From: Pseudobdellovibrionaceae bacterium
GTDB lineage: Bacteria > Bdellovibrionota > Bdellovibrionia > Bdellovibrionales > UBA1609
Length of the DNA stretch: 64,000 bases
Assembly: GCA_020635075.1 (NCBI GenBank)
Contig: JACKAM010000001.1
Location: forward strand, 1,798,001 to 1,862,000
Direction of reading: 5' to 3'
A program made the translations under genes and the position numbers. Positions within the stretch are counted from its first letter, which is position 1, and the number at the start of each line of letters is the position of its first letter. Shown piece by piece: positions 8,980 through 17,222 of this stretch. The notes under the pieces were generated by a model that was not told where the DNA came from, did not search any database, and saw nothing but the letters and a program-made list of their open reading frames with translations.

Positions 8980-10104
8980 ATGTTCTACTCGCGCGCCCAG
9001 ATCACCAAATTGTTCAGTTGTGAGGAAAATTCCATCCTATCGACTCAGGATTTACTTAGCAGTGAGAAACGTGGAGTTCTTCCCCGAGCAAGGCGAAATG
9101 ATCAGGACGAACGACGGGTACGAGGATGGGGCGGAGAGCAGCTTCACTCCATTGGACGATCCCTTGGGTTTTTGAAACCTGTCGGCGATGGTCCCTTGGT
9201 GTACAGTTTTTTTGTCACCAAGGGAGGAGTTCTCAAAACGGCCCTGGCGCTGAACTTAGCGCGAATGGCTGCAAATCACGGAATCAAAACCTGCGTCATT
9301 GGCCTGGACATGCAATGTGACGTCACGACGGCTCTTGGACACATGGAAGACGCGGATGCCGATGATTTGGATTCAGCCCTACGTTGGATGGAAGAAACCA
9401 GGGGCCTCTATGACGTCTTTGCCGGCCGAGCCGAGGTGAAAGAGATTATTTTACCGACGGACCTCCCCTATCTCTACTATATCCCTGAGACTCCGGAGTT
9501 GGTGGCCTTAGAGCAAGGTCTGCTTCATCGACCTCGCAGGGAGTACTGGCTACAGGAGACCGTCGTCGGGCCTCTGAAAAATGAGTTTGATCTTATTGTT
9601 TTTGACTGCTCTCCCAACTGGAACCAACTCATCACCAATGCCTTGGTCGCAAGCGACGTCCTGGTGTCTCCTCTTGAGTGCAAGATCAACAACTTCAGAA
9701 ACTTTAAAATGTTTCGCAATTTTGTGACTCAGGTCAAAAAAGACCTGCGATTGGGATTTCGCCATTTTTATATTCCGACTCGACTGACATTATCCCGACG
9801 CCTCAGCCGAGACATCAAGGACTGGTACCTTGAGAATGTGGCTGAATGCCTGCCAATGGCAATCCGCGATCATACACAAGGCGAAGAGGCTACGGCCATG
9901 CATTTATCGGTGCCCGAGTACGCGCCAGGCACACAGGCCGCTGTCGAACTCAACCAGTTCTTGGAAGTCATATGGCTTCCCAATCGCCTGGGCGAGGGAC
10001 TTGCCGCAGGGACAGCAAAAACGACCCGTCCGTCCCCTTCTTCGGAGGAATTGGCAGCAGCAGGTGAGGAAAGCCTGAAGGGGCAGGAGGCCACTCCTGG
10101 TTGA
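8980..10104 (+). CDS. ParA/MinD-type ATPase with MerR-like N-terminus
   Basis: The first 65 residues (YSRAQITKLFSCEENSIL, then a charged turn and RGWGGEQLHSIGRSLGFL) resemble the MerR-like DNA-reading domain of the ParA type that self-regulates. A deviant Walker A motif follows (KGGVLKTALALNLARMA, with leucine where most ParA have glycine), then Walker A' (VIGLDMQCDVTTAL) and Walker B (FDLIVFDCSPNW). ParA proteins form ATP-dependent patterns on the nucleoid and position cargo. ATG at 8980 is chosen over the TTG at 8974 because GGGGGA ends 7 bp before it. No parB, parS cluster or replication origin is nearby. The next gene encodes a very basic protein that could be its partner. Confidence 0.85.
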   Translation: MFYSRAQITKLFSCEENSILSTQDLLSSEKRGVLPRARRNDQDERRVRGWGGEQLHSIGRSLGFLKPVGDGPLVYSFFVTKGGVLKTALALNLARMAANHGIKTCVIGLDMQCDVTTALGHMEDADADDLDSALRWMEETRGLYDVFAGRAEVKEIILPTDLPYLYYIPETPELVALEQGLLHRPRREYWLQETVVGPLKNEFDLIVFDCSPNWNQLITNALVASDVLVSPLECKINNFRNFKMFRNFVTQVKKDLRLGFRHFYIPTRLTLSRRLSRDIKDWYLENVAECLPMAIRDHTQGEEATAMHLSVPEYAPGTQAAVELNQFLEVIWLPNRLGEGLAAGTAKTTRPSPSSEELAAAGEESLKGQEATPG

Positions 10105-10159
10105 CGAGGATGGGGGCGGGCAAACGGAGATTCTCTGAAGCCCGAACTCCGGTAAGCTA

Positions 10160-10711
10160 GTGAATGAACAGAAATTGAATAGAAAGGACCAGGATGTGGC
10201 TCTCTCTCTGGCAGATCTAAAGAAAGCAAAGTCAAAAAAGCGCCCACCTGTAAACCAGGCCACTGAGGTAGGCGACAGCCCCCAATCACCCGCTAAAGGG
10301 AAAGGGGACAAGGGCAGGTCTCGCCCAGCCAATCAAAAGGCAACTAAAGGCACCTCTTCCTCCGCGACCAAGTCACCTCGCAAGCCTGGCAAAAAGAAGG
10401 CCCCACCCCGCCGCCCGTGGGATGCACCTTCGGAAGTGGCTGAATTAAATGCTAAAGGAGTGGCCAAGAAAGGTGGACAGAAATCAAACTCCCCGCCCGC
10501 CAGCCCCCGTTCTGAGGAGGAGGAGGAAACCTCAACCAATTTGGCGACCGGCCCCAGCCTGCGCTTGAGCCTTCCCCATGGGGTGAGCGATTACTTCGTA
10601 GCCTTGATTGATCTCAACAAAACCCGTCTTCGCGAAGGTAAGAGGCCCAGCCTCCTTCTCCCTTTTGGCTATAAAGCCAAAGCTCGGAAAACAAAAAAAG
10701 CCCGGTCCTAA
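10160..10711 (+). CDS. Very basic low-complexity protein, possible ParA partner
   Basis: A 183-residue protein starting at GTG 10160, 55 bp after the ParA gene. Residues 1-130 are rich in Lys, Pro, Ser and Ala (KKAKSKKRPP, KPGKKKAPPRRP) and are probably disordered and able to bind DNA or RNA. One acidic patch (SEEEEETS) separates this from a short ordered tail (LRLSLPHGVSDYFVALIDL, then a basic end). Partners of orphan ParA proteins often have a basic disordered end that stimulates the ATPase. That role is an inference from position and composition; no family was recognised. The stop codon lies in the loop of a terminator hairpin. Confidence 0.6.
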   Translation: MNEQKLNRKDQDVALSLADLKKAKSKKRPPVNQATEVGDSPQSPAKGKGDKGRSRPANQKATKGTSSSATKSPRKPGKKKAPPRRPWDAPSEVAELNAKGVAKKGGQKSNSPPASPRSEEEEETSTNLATGPSLRLSLPHGVSDYFVALIDLNKTRLREGKRPSLLLPFGYKAKARKTKKARS

Positions 10712-10722
10712 AACCGGGCTTT
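10697..10722. terminator. Bidirectional terminator containing the stop codon
   Basis: The stem AAAGCCCGGT/ACCGGGCTTT has a 6-nt loop that includes the TAA stop of the upstream plus-strand gene. Read on the minus strand it is followed by seven T residues, so it is strongest for the DUF2145 gene arriving from the right. Confidence 0.85.
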
Positions 10723-10750
10723 GCAAGTCAAAATCTAACTAAACCGCAAA

Positions 10751-11833
10751 TTAGTGATCACCACCGTTGTTATTATCCCAATTGTTGCCATTGTTATAAG
10801 ACTTCGAGTCGTCCTTGATTAAGACATTCTCAGGGATGTCAATGGGAGTCTCGCTCATAAATATCTTATTGCGCTTCATGTACTCACGCATAGAGAGCAC
10901 GGAGATCACCTGAACGAGGTCACCATATCCGCCTTGCTTTTTAAAGCTCACTGAATCCGGTCCAAACAGCTTGGCGAAGGCATATTTGCCACGCAGGTGC
11001 ATGCGGGTGGGGATGTAGTTGGTCTGCTTCAAGACGCGAATTGCATCAGCCCGATTGCGCACCTGGCCGCGAGGGGCCATGGCTGCCGCGAACACTTCCA
11101 AAACCCACTGGTTGGAGTTTTGCTCGTGAACATCGTCAAACAAAGCCAGAGCATTATACTTCGGACCCAAGAAGGAATATGAAATCTCATCTTGTAGAAC
11201 AACCTGCTCCAGGCGCTTTTGGAAATCATAGGTAGGAACGATCACAGTCGATCCGTACTTGTAAGGGTCATCTAAGAAGAAGTTCCAGATACCTTCGTCA
11301 AAAAGGTCAGGAACCAGAGTTCCACAAGGCTTCAGCATGTGAACCATCACCCAAGGCTTCTCGGGCAGGTTACGCTCAGCCTGAATTTGCTCAGCCAAAG
11401 GGTGGTTACGGAAGGCCAGTCCCAAGTGAGAGTAAACCAGCTTGCGTGATTTATCCACCATCTTATTGATGTGAGAAAGGTGATTGCTGTTGTTGCTGTT
11501 GTCATACTGATCATCTTTTCCGTATAGATCTCTCATTGTCAGAAAGCGACCAGAAGCATCGAAATCACGCATAACAACAGAACTACCAGGATCAGTACCG
11601 GTACGGGCGATAATCACCACATCCAGCTCTTCACCGCGAGCCTGAGCTTTTGCTCTTTGCTTATTGATTGTGTCGATTGTTTGAGCAGCTAACATTCCGC
11701 CGTTAATCAAAGCAGCTTTAGGAATGTCCACTTCTTTACACTTGTTTCCGCCTGCGATTGCATTTGTCGTCAGGCTGAGTCCCGCAGCTAGCACCAGAAC
11801 TTGGGCTAGTTTTGAAAATTGTGATACCTTCAT
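10751..11833 (-). CDS. DUF2145-like exported protein
   Basis: A 360-residue protein with a clear signal peptide (MKVSQFSKLAQVLVLAAGLS, cleavage near AIAGG). The core carries features of DUF2145 proteins: VYSHLGLAFRNHP, WVMVHMLKPCGT, FDEGIWNFFLDDP and later NQWVLEVFAAA. Two cysteines in the mature part (KC near residue 32 and KPCG) could pair. The tail is Asn/Gly rich and ends NNGGDH. The family is periplasmic with no established function. AGGAT lies about 5 bp upstream of the ATG, and a strong terminator follows. It is transcribed alone. Confidence 0.65.
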   Translation of the reverse strand: MKVSQFSKLAQVLVLAAGLSLTTNAIAGGNKCKEVDIPKAALINGGMLAAQTIDTINKQRAKAQARGEELDVVIIARTGTDPGSSVVMRDFDASGRFLTMRDLYGKDDQYDNSNNSNHLSHINKMVDKSRKLVYSHLGLAFRNHPLAEQIQAERNLPEKPWVMVHMLKPCGTLVPDLFDEGIWNFFLDDPYKYGSTVIVPTYDFQKRLEQVVLQDEISYSFLGPKYNALALFDDVHEQNSNQWVLEVFAAAMAPRGQVRNRADAIRVLKQTNYIPTRMHLRGKYAFAKLFGPDSVSFKKQGGYGDLVQVISVLSMREYMKRNKIFMSETPIDIPENVLIKDDSKSYNNGNNWDNNNGGDH

Positions 11834-11890
11834 TCTGATCCTCCGAATCTTCCTTCTTTACTCTTAATTCAAACTTGACCTTCTCGAGGG

Positions 11891-11946
11891 GGATTACAGA
11901 AAAAGCCACACAGCTTAAAGAGACAGTGTGGCTTTTTTTGTAATCC
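11891..11946 (-). terminator. Long terminator of the 11-residue-repeat gene
   Basis: The inner stem is AAAAAGCCACAC (11900-11911) pairing with GTGTGGCTTTTT (from 11926). The outer arms GGATTACA and TGTAATCC extend it. It lies downstream of the minus-strand gene that ends at 11998, and U-rich sequence follows the stem on that strand. Confidence 0.85.
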
Positions 11947-11970
11947 GGGCAGGCATCAGAACCTGCCCGG
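11945..11970 (-). terminator. GC-rich hairpin before the main terminator
   Basis: CCGGGCAGG (11945-11953) pairs with CCTGCCCGG (11962-11970). Its first two bases are shared with the outer arm of the neighbouring terminator, so the two folds may compete. It has no T-run of its own and may stabilise the mRNA 3' end. Confidence 0.55.
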
Positions 11971-11997
11971 CAAGGTCACTTACCGACCGTTACTGAA

Positions 11998-12870
11998 TTA
12001 CTTCAGCAACTTCTGGTAGTGCATGTCAGAGTAAAGAGCTGCATAAAGCATGTTAGCAGGCAAGTAGATCAGGACTTCAGAAGCCTTAAGAGGCTGACCG
12101 TTAGCCAAGTGCTTGCTAGCAGCAGCAGAAGTAGCGATTACTGTGAAACCAACATCAGCTACGCCCAAGAAGATAGCTTTAACAGCTTTTCCAGACCACT
12201 TAGCAGCTTCGCTGATCAAGTCAGTAGAAGCAGTGATGATGATGCTGGCAACTTCAGAAGCAGCGTTAAAGATCTTACCAGTGCTGTCTACGACGAACTT
12301 AACAACTTGGCCAGAAGCGTCGATTACAGTACCGATTACTTTTCCAGAAGCGTCAAGGATCTCACCAGCAGCGTTCAAGAAGAACTTACCGATCTTCTTA
12401 GAACCAGCATAAGACCACTTAGCAGATCCAACGATTTGGTTAGATCCCCAAGTCAGAACTTTACCAGTAGAATCAACTACGATCTGAAGAGCTTTTCCAG
12501 AAGCATCCAAAGAAGCTTTGAAAACCTTTCCAGAAGCAGTGATTACAGTGCTAGCAAGCTCGCTAGAAGCTTTGAAAGATCCCTGAGCGAGATCAGAAGC
12601 GGTAGTAAGAACCATGGTAGACATTTTACCACTGGTAGCTACACCTTTAACTACGAGTTCGCTAGTGGCTTTGCCAGCAGCATAAGAGAACTCGAAAGCT
12701 CCTTCTACTACTTCGCCAGAGAACTCAGATCCTGCTTTCAGGACCGTTACGGACATATTAGAAGCGGCGCCGACCATGCCTACAGAAGCTTCAGAAGCTT
12801 TCTGAGACAAAGCAAATGCCGGAGAAGTCGTCATCGCAGCAGCGATGAGAGTAACAATGATCTTCCTCAT
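11998..12870 (-). CDS. Secreted protein built of 11-residue repeats
   Basis: A 290-residue protein with a signal peptide (MRKIIVTLIAAAMTTSPAFA). The mature part is Ala/Ser/Val/Gly/Lys rich and falls into 11-residue units of the form (V/I)hxhVhDASGK, for example VIGTVIDASGQ, VVKFVVDSTGK and ALQIVVDSTGK. Hydrophobic and small residues alternate, which suggests amphipathic helices or a repetitive beta structure that sits on a surface or membrane. A hydrophobic region near 235-275 (AIFLGVADVGFTVIATSAAA) may insert in a membrane. GGAG precedes the ATG by 7 bp. The codon set is narrow (GCT, TCT, AAG), as in highly expressed genes. No known family was recognised. Confidence 0.75.
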   Translation of the reverse strand: MRKIIVTLIAAAMTTSPAFALSQKASEASVGMVGAASNMSVTVLKAGSEFSGEVVEGAFEFSYAAGKATSELVVKGVATSGKMSTMVLTTASDLAQGSFKASSELASTVITASGKVFKASLDASGKALQIVVDSTGKVLTWGSNQIVGSAKWSYAGSKKIGKFFLNAAGEILDASGKVIGTVIDASGQVVKFVVDSTGKIFNAASEVASIIITASTDLISEAAKWSGKAVKAIFLGVADVGFTVIATSAAASKHLANGQPLKASEVLIYLPANMLYAALYSDMHYQKLLK

Positions 12871-13864
12871 GTTATTGCTCCATGTTTGTTTAGTTAGTTG
12901 TTGTTTGAAAAGACACTCTTACCTTTTTGTTTTGGTGGCAGGTAATCCAACAAACATGCCAGAGTGCAAACCTATAAATGCTGCATGCTTAGTGAACTTT
13001 CTTCATGCTTTACCGCCTTGGACCAAAAGCAGGCTAAGTATTCTCAGACTGTGTGAAATTCAATTTCTCGGAACACCTCTTCCCACTCCAAAAACCACGA
13101 TTGTAAAAATTAGCCGGGGGGAGCCTCTTTCGCCGCCATCCGGTAAAAAGTGAAGGGTGGTCTGAACTTCTTGCTAAAGTCCCTTAAATAGCCACCAAAA
13201 ATCAGTAGTTTAGGGGCGCCGGGAAGGTTGCTACAGTGACAAAATAGGGACGAACTTTCAGACACCCCCCTCAGTCTCACCTGAGCCCCCTCTCTCTTCC
13301 ATTTGAGGACCCATCCAAGTGTGGCCAGAGCAAAGTCATGGTCAAATGGCCATTTGCCTTGGCCAATGCTCTTCGATCCCCCGAAATGCCCGGGGGGTCC
13401 TCGCTATGCTGGACTGTTAGGGGCTGGTTGATCCCAGCCCTCTGATGGACTCACATGGGTCGACGGCGCCTGGAACCCAAAGAGATGTCATATTGGTGGC
13501 CTCCCCTGAAATCCCGACTCCACCGCCATTCTTCCGGCTGAAAAACTCCGCAGCTGAGAGAAATCGGCCCAACGGAATTCTGACGCAACCCGAGGATCAC
13601 GGCGGCCCTGGCAGCCCGCTGTGGGGATCTGGGCGGGGCCGCCAACACCCCGAAGCCCTGACAGTGGGTTCTATGTGTGGCTCAGCGGTCAAAAGGGCTT
13701 GATTGACCTTATATATGGTCCGAGTTAGCCCCACCCATGGAGTTGCCGGCCCTCGATCCTCCCTCTGGAGACTCCTCCGACTTTCTGGTATGGGTGTAGA
13801 GGCATTTTTTTCTGGCCTAAGCCCACTAGACGCGTTATAAGTACCGGCTTCGGAGGTTGCTCAA
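12871..13864. other. Intergenic region of about 1 kb with several hairpins
   Basis: No convincing gene was found. It must hold the promoter of the minus-strand repeat-protein gene and that of rpmG. Structured stretches: the perfect palindrome CAAATGGCCATTTG at about 13342-13355 nested between AGAGCA and TGCTCT; a hairpin GATCCCCCG/CGGGGGGTC at about 13375-13399; and GGCTGG/CCAGCC at about 13423-13438. A -10-like TTATAA at 13835-13840 and GGAGG at 13852-13856 precede rpmG. A small structured RNA between 13240 and 13450 is possible but unproven. Confidence 0.5.
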
Positions 13865-14047
13865 ATGGCAAAGAAAAAGGGAAAAGTCCGCATTATCACG
13901 CTTGAATGCACTGAGGCTCGCAAGGCCGGTGTGCCTCCGTCGCGCTACACAACGAAGAAGAATACACAGACTCATCCTGAGCGGTTGGAAAAGAAGAAGT
14001 ACAACCCCAACATGCGCAAACACACAGTTCATAAAGAGATCAAGTAA
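13865..14047 (+). CDS. rpmG: Ribosomal protein bL33
   Basis: A 60-residue protein of the large ribosomal subunit. MAKKKGKVRIITLECTEARK, PSRYTTKKN, PERLEKKKYNP and KHTVHKEIK cover the whole family pattern. It is the zinc-free form: the two CxxC pairs of the C+ type are absent and only one cysteine remains. GGAGG lies 8 bp upstream. A hairpin terminator follows, so it looks monocistronic, unlike the common rpmB-rpmG or rpmG-secE arrangements. Confidence 0.95.
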   Translation: MAKKKGKVRIITLECTEARKAGVPPSRYTTKKNTQTHPERLEKKKYNPNMRKHTVHKEIK

Positions 14048-14079
14048 GAGTACCGAGACAATCTATCTCGCAAAAACGT

Positions 14080-14104
14080 AGCCTCTGTCCCGTCGACAGG
14101 GGCT
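14080..14104 (+). terminator. Terminator after rpmG
   Basis: The stem AGCCTCTGTC/GACAGGGGCT (one T-G pair) with loop CCGTC is followed by a short T-containing run. It lies 33 bp after the rpmG stop. Confidence 0.65.
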
Positions 14105-14325
14105 TTGTGCATTTGGGGGCCTTTGGACTGGTACGCCCATTGCTCATAGAATGTATCAGTACGCCGATGTTGACGGAAGTCCCGAGTCGGCGTCGCCAAA
14201 ACAACACCAGCCTCATCTATTAGGTTTGGAGTTTGCTGGTCTGCAGACTTCGCCTGGCAAGTGGCCTGGGTCGGTTCCGATCCGGGCCATTGCTTTATGG
14301 ATGCGAGGATATGTCGCTGGCTTGA

Positions 14326-15045
14326 TCAGGATGCCTTTTTGGTCTGAAAGCCATCGAGGCTAAACTTGTAACCCACACCATGGACAGACTTTATACACTT
14401 TTTAAATTCACCCAATTTCCGGCGGAGAGCGGCAATGTAGGTATCGACACTACGATCCAGAACATTGGTGGTTTGCCCCCAGACCGCATCAAGGATTTGA
14501 TCGCGAGAGAGAATGTGGTCTTTGTGGGAAGCCAGGTAGTAGAGGAGTTTAAACTCCAAAGGAGTGAATTCAAGAGTTTGCGGTACCCCGTCCTTCTCCA
14601 CATCAAGTCTTTGCATTTCCAAATTGAAAGTAAATGGTCCCTGAACCAGAACCTTCTCCCCTTCGACTACTTCTCGGCTCCATCGTAACTTGGAGTCGAC
14701 ACGAGCCCTCAACTCTGAAGGATCACAGGGCTTCACAATGTAATCATCAGCACCCAACGTGAATCCTAGTACCTTACTTGAAACCTCACTCTTTGCCGTC
14801 AAGAAGACCACAGGTGTCCGACGGTGCATTTCCATCTTGCGAATCCGGGCGCAAAGATCAAATCCATCCCCATCGCCCAACATGATATCGAGGATAAAGA
14901 GGTCGAAACTATCTTCCCCCAGCTGGGCCACTCCTTCTTGAAAGTTATTGGCCACCACTAAGTCGCAGTGCCCTTGAAGTGCCTTCTTGATGACCAGCCG
15001 ATGGGCTTCTTCATCTTCAACCAATAGTACTTTTGGTAAAGACAT
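14326..15045 (-). CDS. OmpR/PhoB-family response regulator
   Basis: A 239-residue two-domain transcription regulator. The receiver domain (1-120) has the acidic pair VEDEE, the phospho-acceptor D53 in LFILDIMLG, T in FLTAKSE and K in YIVKPCDP. The C-terminal winged helix shows EFTPLEFKLLYYLASH, SRDQILDAVWG, RSVDTYIAALRRKLG and VHGVGYKF. No histidine kinase is adjacent, so it is an orphan regulator. A 23-bp imperfect inverted repeat lies 125-190 bp upstream of its start. Confidence 0.92.
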   Translation of the reverse strand: MSLPKVLLVEDEEAHRLVIKKALQGHCDLVVANNFQEGVAQLGEDSFDLFILDIMLGDGDGFDLCARIRKMEMHRRTPVVFLTAKSEVSSKVLGFTLGADDYIVKPCDPSELRARVDSKLRWSREVVEGEKVLVQGPFTFNLEMQRLDVEKDGVPQTLEFTPLEFKLLYYLASHKDHILSRDQILDAVWGQTTNVLDRSVDTYIAALRRKLGEFKKCIKSVHGVGYKFSLDGFQTKKAS

Positions 15046-15170
15046 TTGGATTCTCCCCGATTCTAGAATTCCTCAGTTCAAGTGCTCATCGGCAAAAGAA
15101 CCCCTGGATTTTATTTACTTTTGGCAAATTCCAGACCAGGGAAAGAAATTTACCAAATCCTGCTTAGTAG

Positions 15171-15236
15171 CTAATCACTTTGAGTCAGGCATCATTTCAT
15201 CTTGAGACAAAAAGATGCCTAGACTCAAAGGATTAG
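15171..15236. repeat. Imperfect inverted repeat with 23-bp arms
   Basis: The left arm 15171-15193 (CTAATC, CTTTGAGTC, AGGCATC with one inserted A) matches the complement of 15214-15236 apart from single-base gaps. The loop is about 20 nt. It lies between the stop of the minus-strand gene at 15252 and the start of the response-regulator gene at 15045. It could be a terminator without a T-run or a binding site. Confidence 0.65.
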
Positions 15237-15251
15237 TGATGCAATCAGCCA

Positions 15252-15518
15252 TTAGAAACCGCCTCCTGGGAAGGGATACCGACCCTTCAGGTTTTCCAAT
15301 TCTTCGGGTCGCTCACCAGGGCCATGGTGGCGAACCACACGAGCGTAGAATAACAAATTCCACACTTCGTTAGTCCGTTCGACCAACCAAGATCTCAAAT
15401 GGTGAGCTGATCGCACCAGTCCCCGCAGCTTTTTTGCAAGCTGTTTTTCTGCCTCTGAAAGGGCAGAAGGCTGGGGAACCAACAGCACTTCTTTAGGCTT
15501 TTGGTGTAAAGCAGCCAT
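15252..15518 (-). CDS. Small protein of unknown function
   Basis: An 88-residue protein. The frame extends to 15560, but the ATG at 15518 has AGGAGGG 6 bp upstream and is the likely start. The protein is helical and charged (LSEAEKQLAKKLRGLVRSAHHLRSW, given here as its first helices near residues 21-45) and ends LKGRYPFPGGGF. No signal peptide and no membrane segment were seen. No family was recognised. Confidence 0.6.
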   Translation of the reverse strand: MAALHQKPKEVLLVPQPSALSEAEKQLAKKLRGLVRSAHHLRSWLVERTNEVWNLLFYARVVRHHGPGERPEELENLKGRYPFPGGGF

Positions 15519-15686
15519 GACTTTCCCTCCTGTTAAATTGCCGAAGCAATGTTGAAACAATCTTAAAAGCCTCTGATTAACCCTGATAACCAGACGGCAA
15601 AGTGCTGGACGATAATCCGATAAAGGAGATCATCCATCACAATGATGAATCATATTTTAATTAAGCAAACTACAAAGAATCGTCGC

Positions 15687-15797
15687 TCAAAACCGTGGCG
15701 ACAACATCCCATCGAGATCAGGAACGAGACGAGAAAGTGTCTCAACGGGGGTGACTTTAGCTGTGAACAACTTGTTTTGACGATTGTACTGAATCAT
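15687..15797 (-). CDS. Possible 36-residue small protein
   Basis: A short frame beginning ATG at 15797 with AAAGGGGG 5 bp upstream: MIQYNRQNKLFTAKV, then TPVETLSRLVPDLDG. The ribosome-binding site is the main support. A plus-strand frame starting at 15642 (with AAGGAG upstream) overlaps it, and both cannot easily be real. The rest of 15519-15899 shows nothing else convincing. Confidence 0.3.
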   Translation of the reverse strand: MIQYNRQNKLFTAKVTPVETLSRLVPDLDGMLSPRF

Positions 15798-15899
15798 TGG
15801 TTTCCCCCTTTCATTGGAATAAATCCATGATGAAGGAGGAATAAGACAAATGCAAGTCTGATGATCTTGAAAGTTTCTGAAACACATTCATCAATCTTA

Positions 15900-17144
15900 C
15901 TAATACTCGATTGATACTGAAAGCCCATGATCGTCGAGAAACCGGTCAATGAAATCAGTCATTTTTTGATAGCGGGCATGATCAATAAAGGAAAACTCAT
16001 CGCCCTCTTGTTGAAAGCGAATAAACCCTGTGTGATCCACGGCCTCGGGCGAGGCAAATACATAGGTCTCAAAATCAGAGCGGGCCTCTTGCGCTTGGGA
16101 CGACAGATAGTTAATGGCAAATTGAGTGTCAATAGTGTCGTCCGCTTCGCTGAAAATCCCCAACATGGGAGGGCGAGATCCAGAACCCTTCGGGTCCCAG
16201 TGGGAGAAGCGAACCAGGTGATTCACCAATCGCTGGACCTGCTCCACACCATTGATGGCTTTTTTGAGGTACTTGAAAGACCAGTCGTCCCCCTCCGGTG
16301 GAAATGAGTAATCAGACACCTGTTTGTAAATCCACATTCCACTGGGACCAAGGGTTCGCACACGCCAATCCAAAACCCGCAATACAGGAGCAAAGAGTAC
16401 CAAGCCATCAAATTTCAGACGAGGCGGAACAATCAGTCCATCCGGCTGCGGGAACGGGAGAGCCACCATCATCGGGTCACCCAGTAGAGCCATCTCTATA
16501 GGAATCTGGGTATAGGAGGCTGATTCCAAAAGCAGCGAAGCCCCAGTCGAAAATCCGACTCCAACGACTTTATCGCCTAAGCCCTTGGCGATGCGAAAAC
16601 CGGCATCAACATCTTTTTGCCACGCCTTGAGGGTCACCACACCTGAATCAGCCAAGGCATCGGATTCTAACCCATGACCAGTGAGCAAAACCACCACCAC
16701 ATTTACTCCCTGGGAATACAGATGCTGAGCTATATGTTCCATGAAGTAGGGGGAATCGGAGAAGCCATGGACCAAAAGGGCCGAAACCCGAGTGGCTCCT
16801 CCATGATGAAGAAGAAGGGGGCTGTTCCCAGACTGATGAGCCCGGTCTAACAATCGCTGCCTGTCTGGACTCTGATTCAGCCCTGGATATCTCTTCTTCG
16901 CATAGGCTCGTGCTTCGACTTGTTTCCTCTGGCTGTAGGCTTGAAATTCCAACAAGCTCCTCGCAAATGAGGATACAGCCTGGGTCGCCTTTGGCTTCGT
17001 GGCATACCCTTGAGCGGCCTGCAAACCGCCAAGAGATACCATGAGAATCACGAGCAAATGGCGGAGAACTCCAGTTTTTTCGCAAATGCTGACCAAAAAG
17101 GGCACCAAAGACCTCATCAGGAAACAACAACCTATTGAATTCAT
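15900..17144 (-). CDS. Exported alpha/beta hydrolase (lipase/esterase-like)
   Basis: A 414-residue hydrolase with a long N-terminal hydrophobic region (about 25-45) that acts as signal peptide or anchor. The catalytic residues can be placed: oxyanion strand ALLVHGFSDSP, nucleophile Ser in GVGFSTGAS, Asp in FSEADDTID, and His in AVDHTGFIR. The lid region between nucleophile and Asp is large. This arrangement fits monoacylglycerol-lipase-like or carboxylesterase enzymes. The substrate is unknown, and location in the periplasm or outside is inferred. The start could also be the ATG at 17117. No ribosome-binding site is strong at either. Confidence 0.8.
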   Translation of the reverse strand: MNSIGCCFLMRSLVPFLVSICEKTGVLRHLLVILMVSLGGLQAAQGYATKPKATQAVSSFARSLLEFQAYSQRKQVEARAYAKKRYPGLNQSPDRQRLLDRAHQSGNSPLLLHHGGATRVSALLVHGFSDSPYFMEHIAQHLYSQGVNVVVVLLTGHGLESDALADSGVVTLKAWQKDVDAGFRIAKGLGDKVVGVGFSTGASLLLESASYTQIPIEMALLGDPMMVALPFPQPDGLIVPPRLKFDGLVLFAPVLRVLDWRVRTLGPSGMWIYKQVSDYSFPPEGDDWSFKYLKKAINGVEQVQRLVNHLVRFSHWDPKGSGSRPPMLGIFSEADDTIDTQFAINYLSSQAQEARSDFETYVFASPEAVDHTGFIRFQQEGDEFSFIDHARYQKMTDFIDRFLDDHGLSVSIEY

Positions 17145-17222
17145 TAGGGGTGAATCACTTGTGATCGGAGCAACTGCAAGGGGAAGACCAGCCCAGGGAT
17201 TCGCCTTTACGCCATCTGCCCA

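Noticed and set aside
12019..12897. Plus-strand frame of 292 codons opposite the 11-residue-repeat gene
   Set aside because: It is Ser/Arg-rich antisense of a repetitive codon pattern, has no ribosome-binding site and no signal peptide. The minus-strand gene explains the region.
13445..13702. Plus-strand 85-codon frame in the 1-kb gap
   Set aside because: No ribosome-binding site, Pro/Gly/Arg composition typical of GC-rich non-coding sequence, and it lies in a hairpin-rich area.
14151..14363. Plus-strand 70-codon frame after rpmG
   Set aside because: No ribosome-binding site, low-complexity composition, and it overlaps the end of the response-regulator gene.
15642..15830. Plus-strand 62-codon frame with AAGGAG upstream
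   Set aside because: It overlaps the equally weak minus-strand small frame at 15687-15797. The spacing to the ATG is long and the sequence has no recognisable features.
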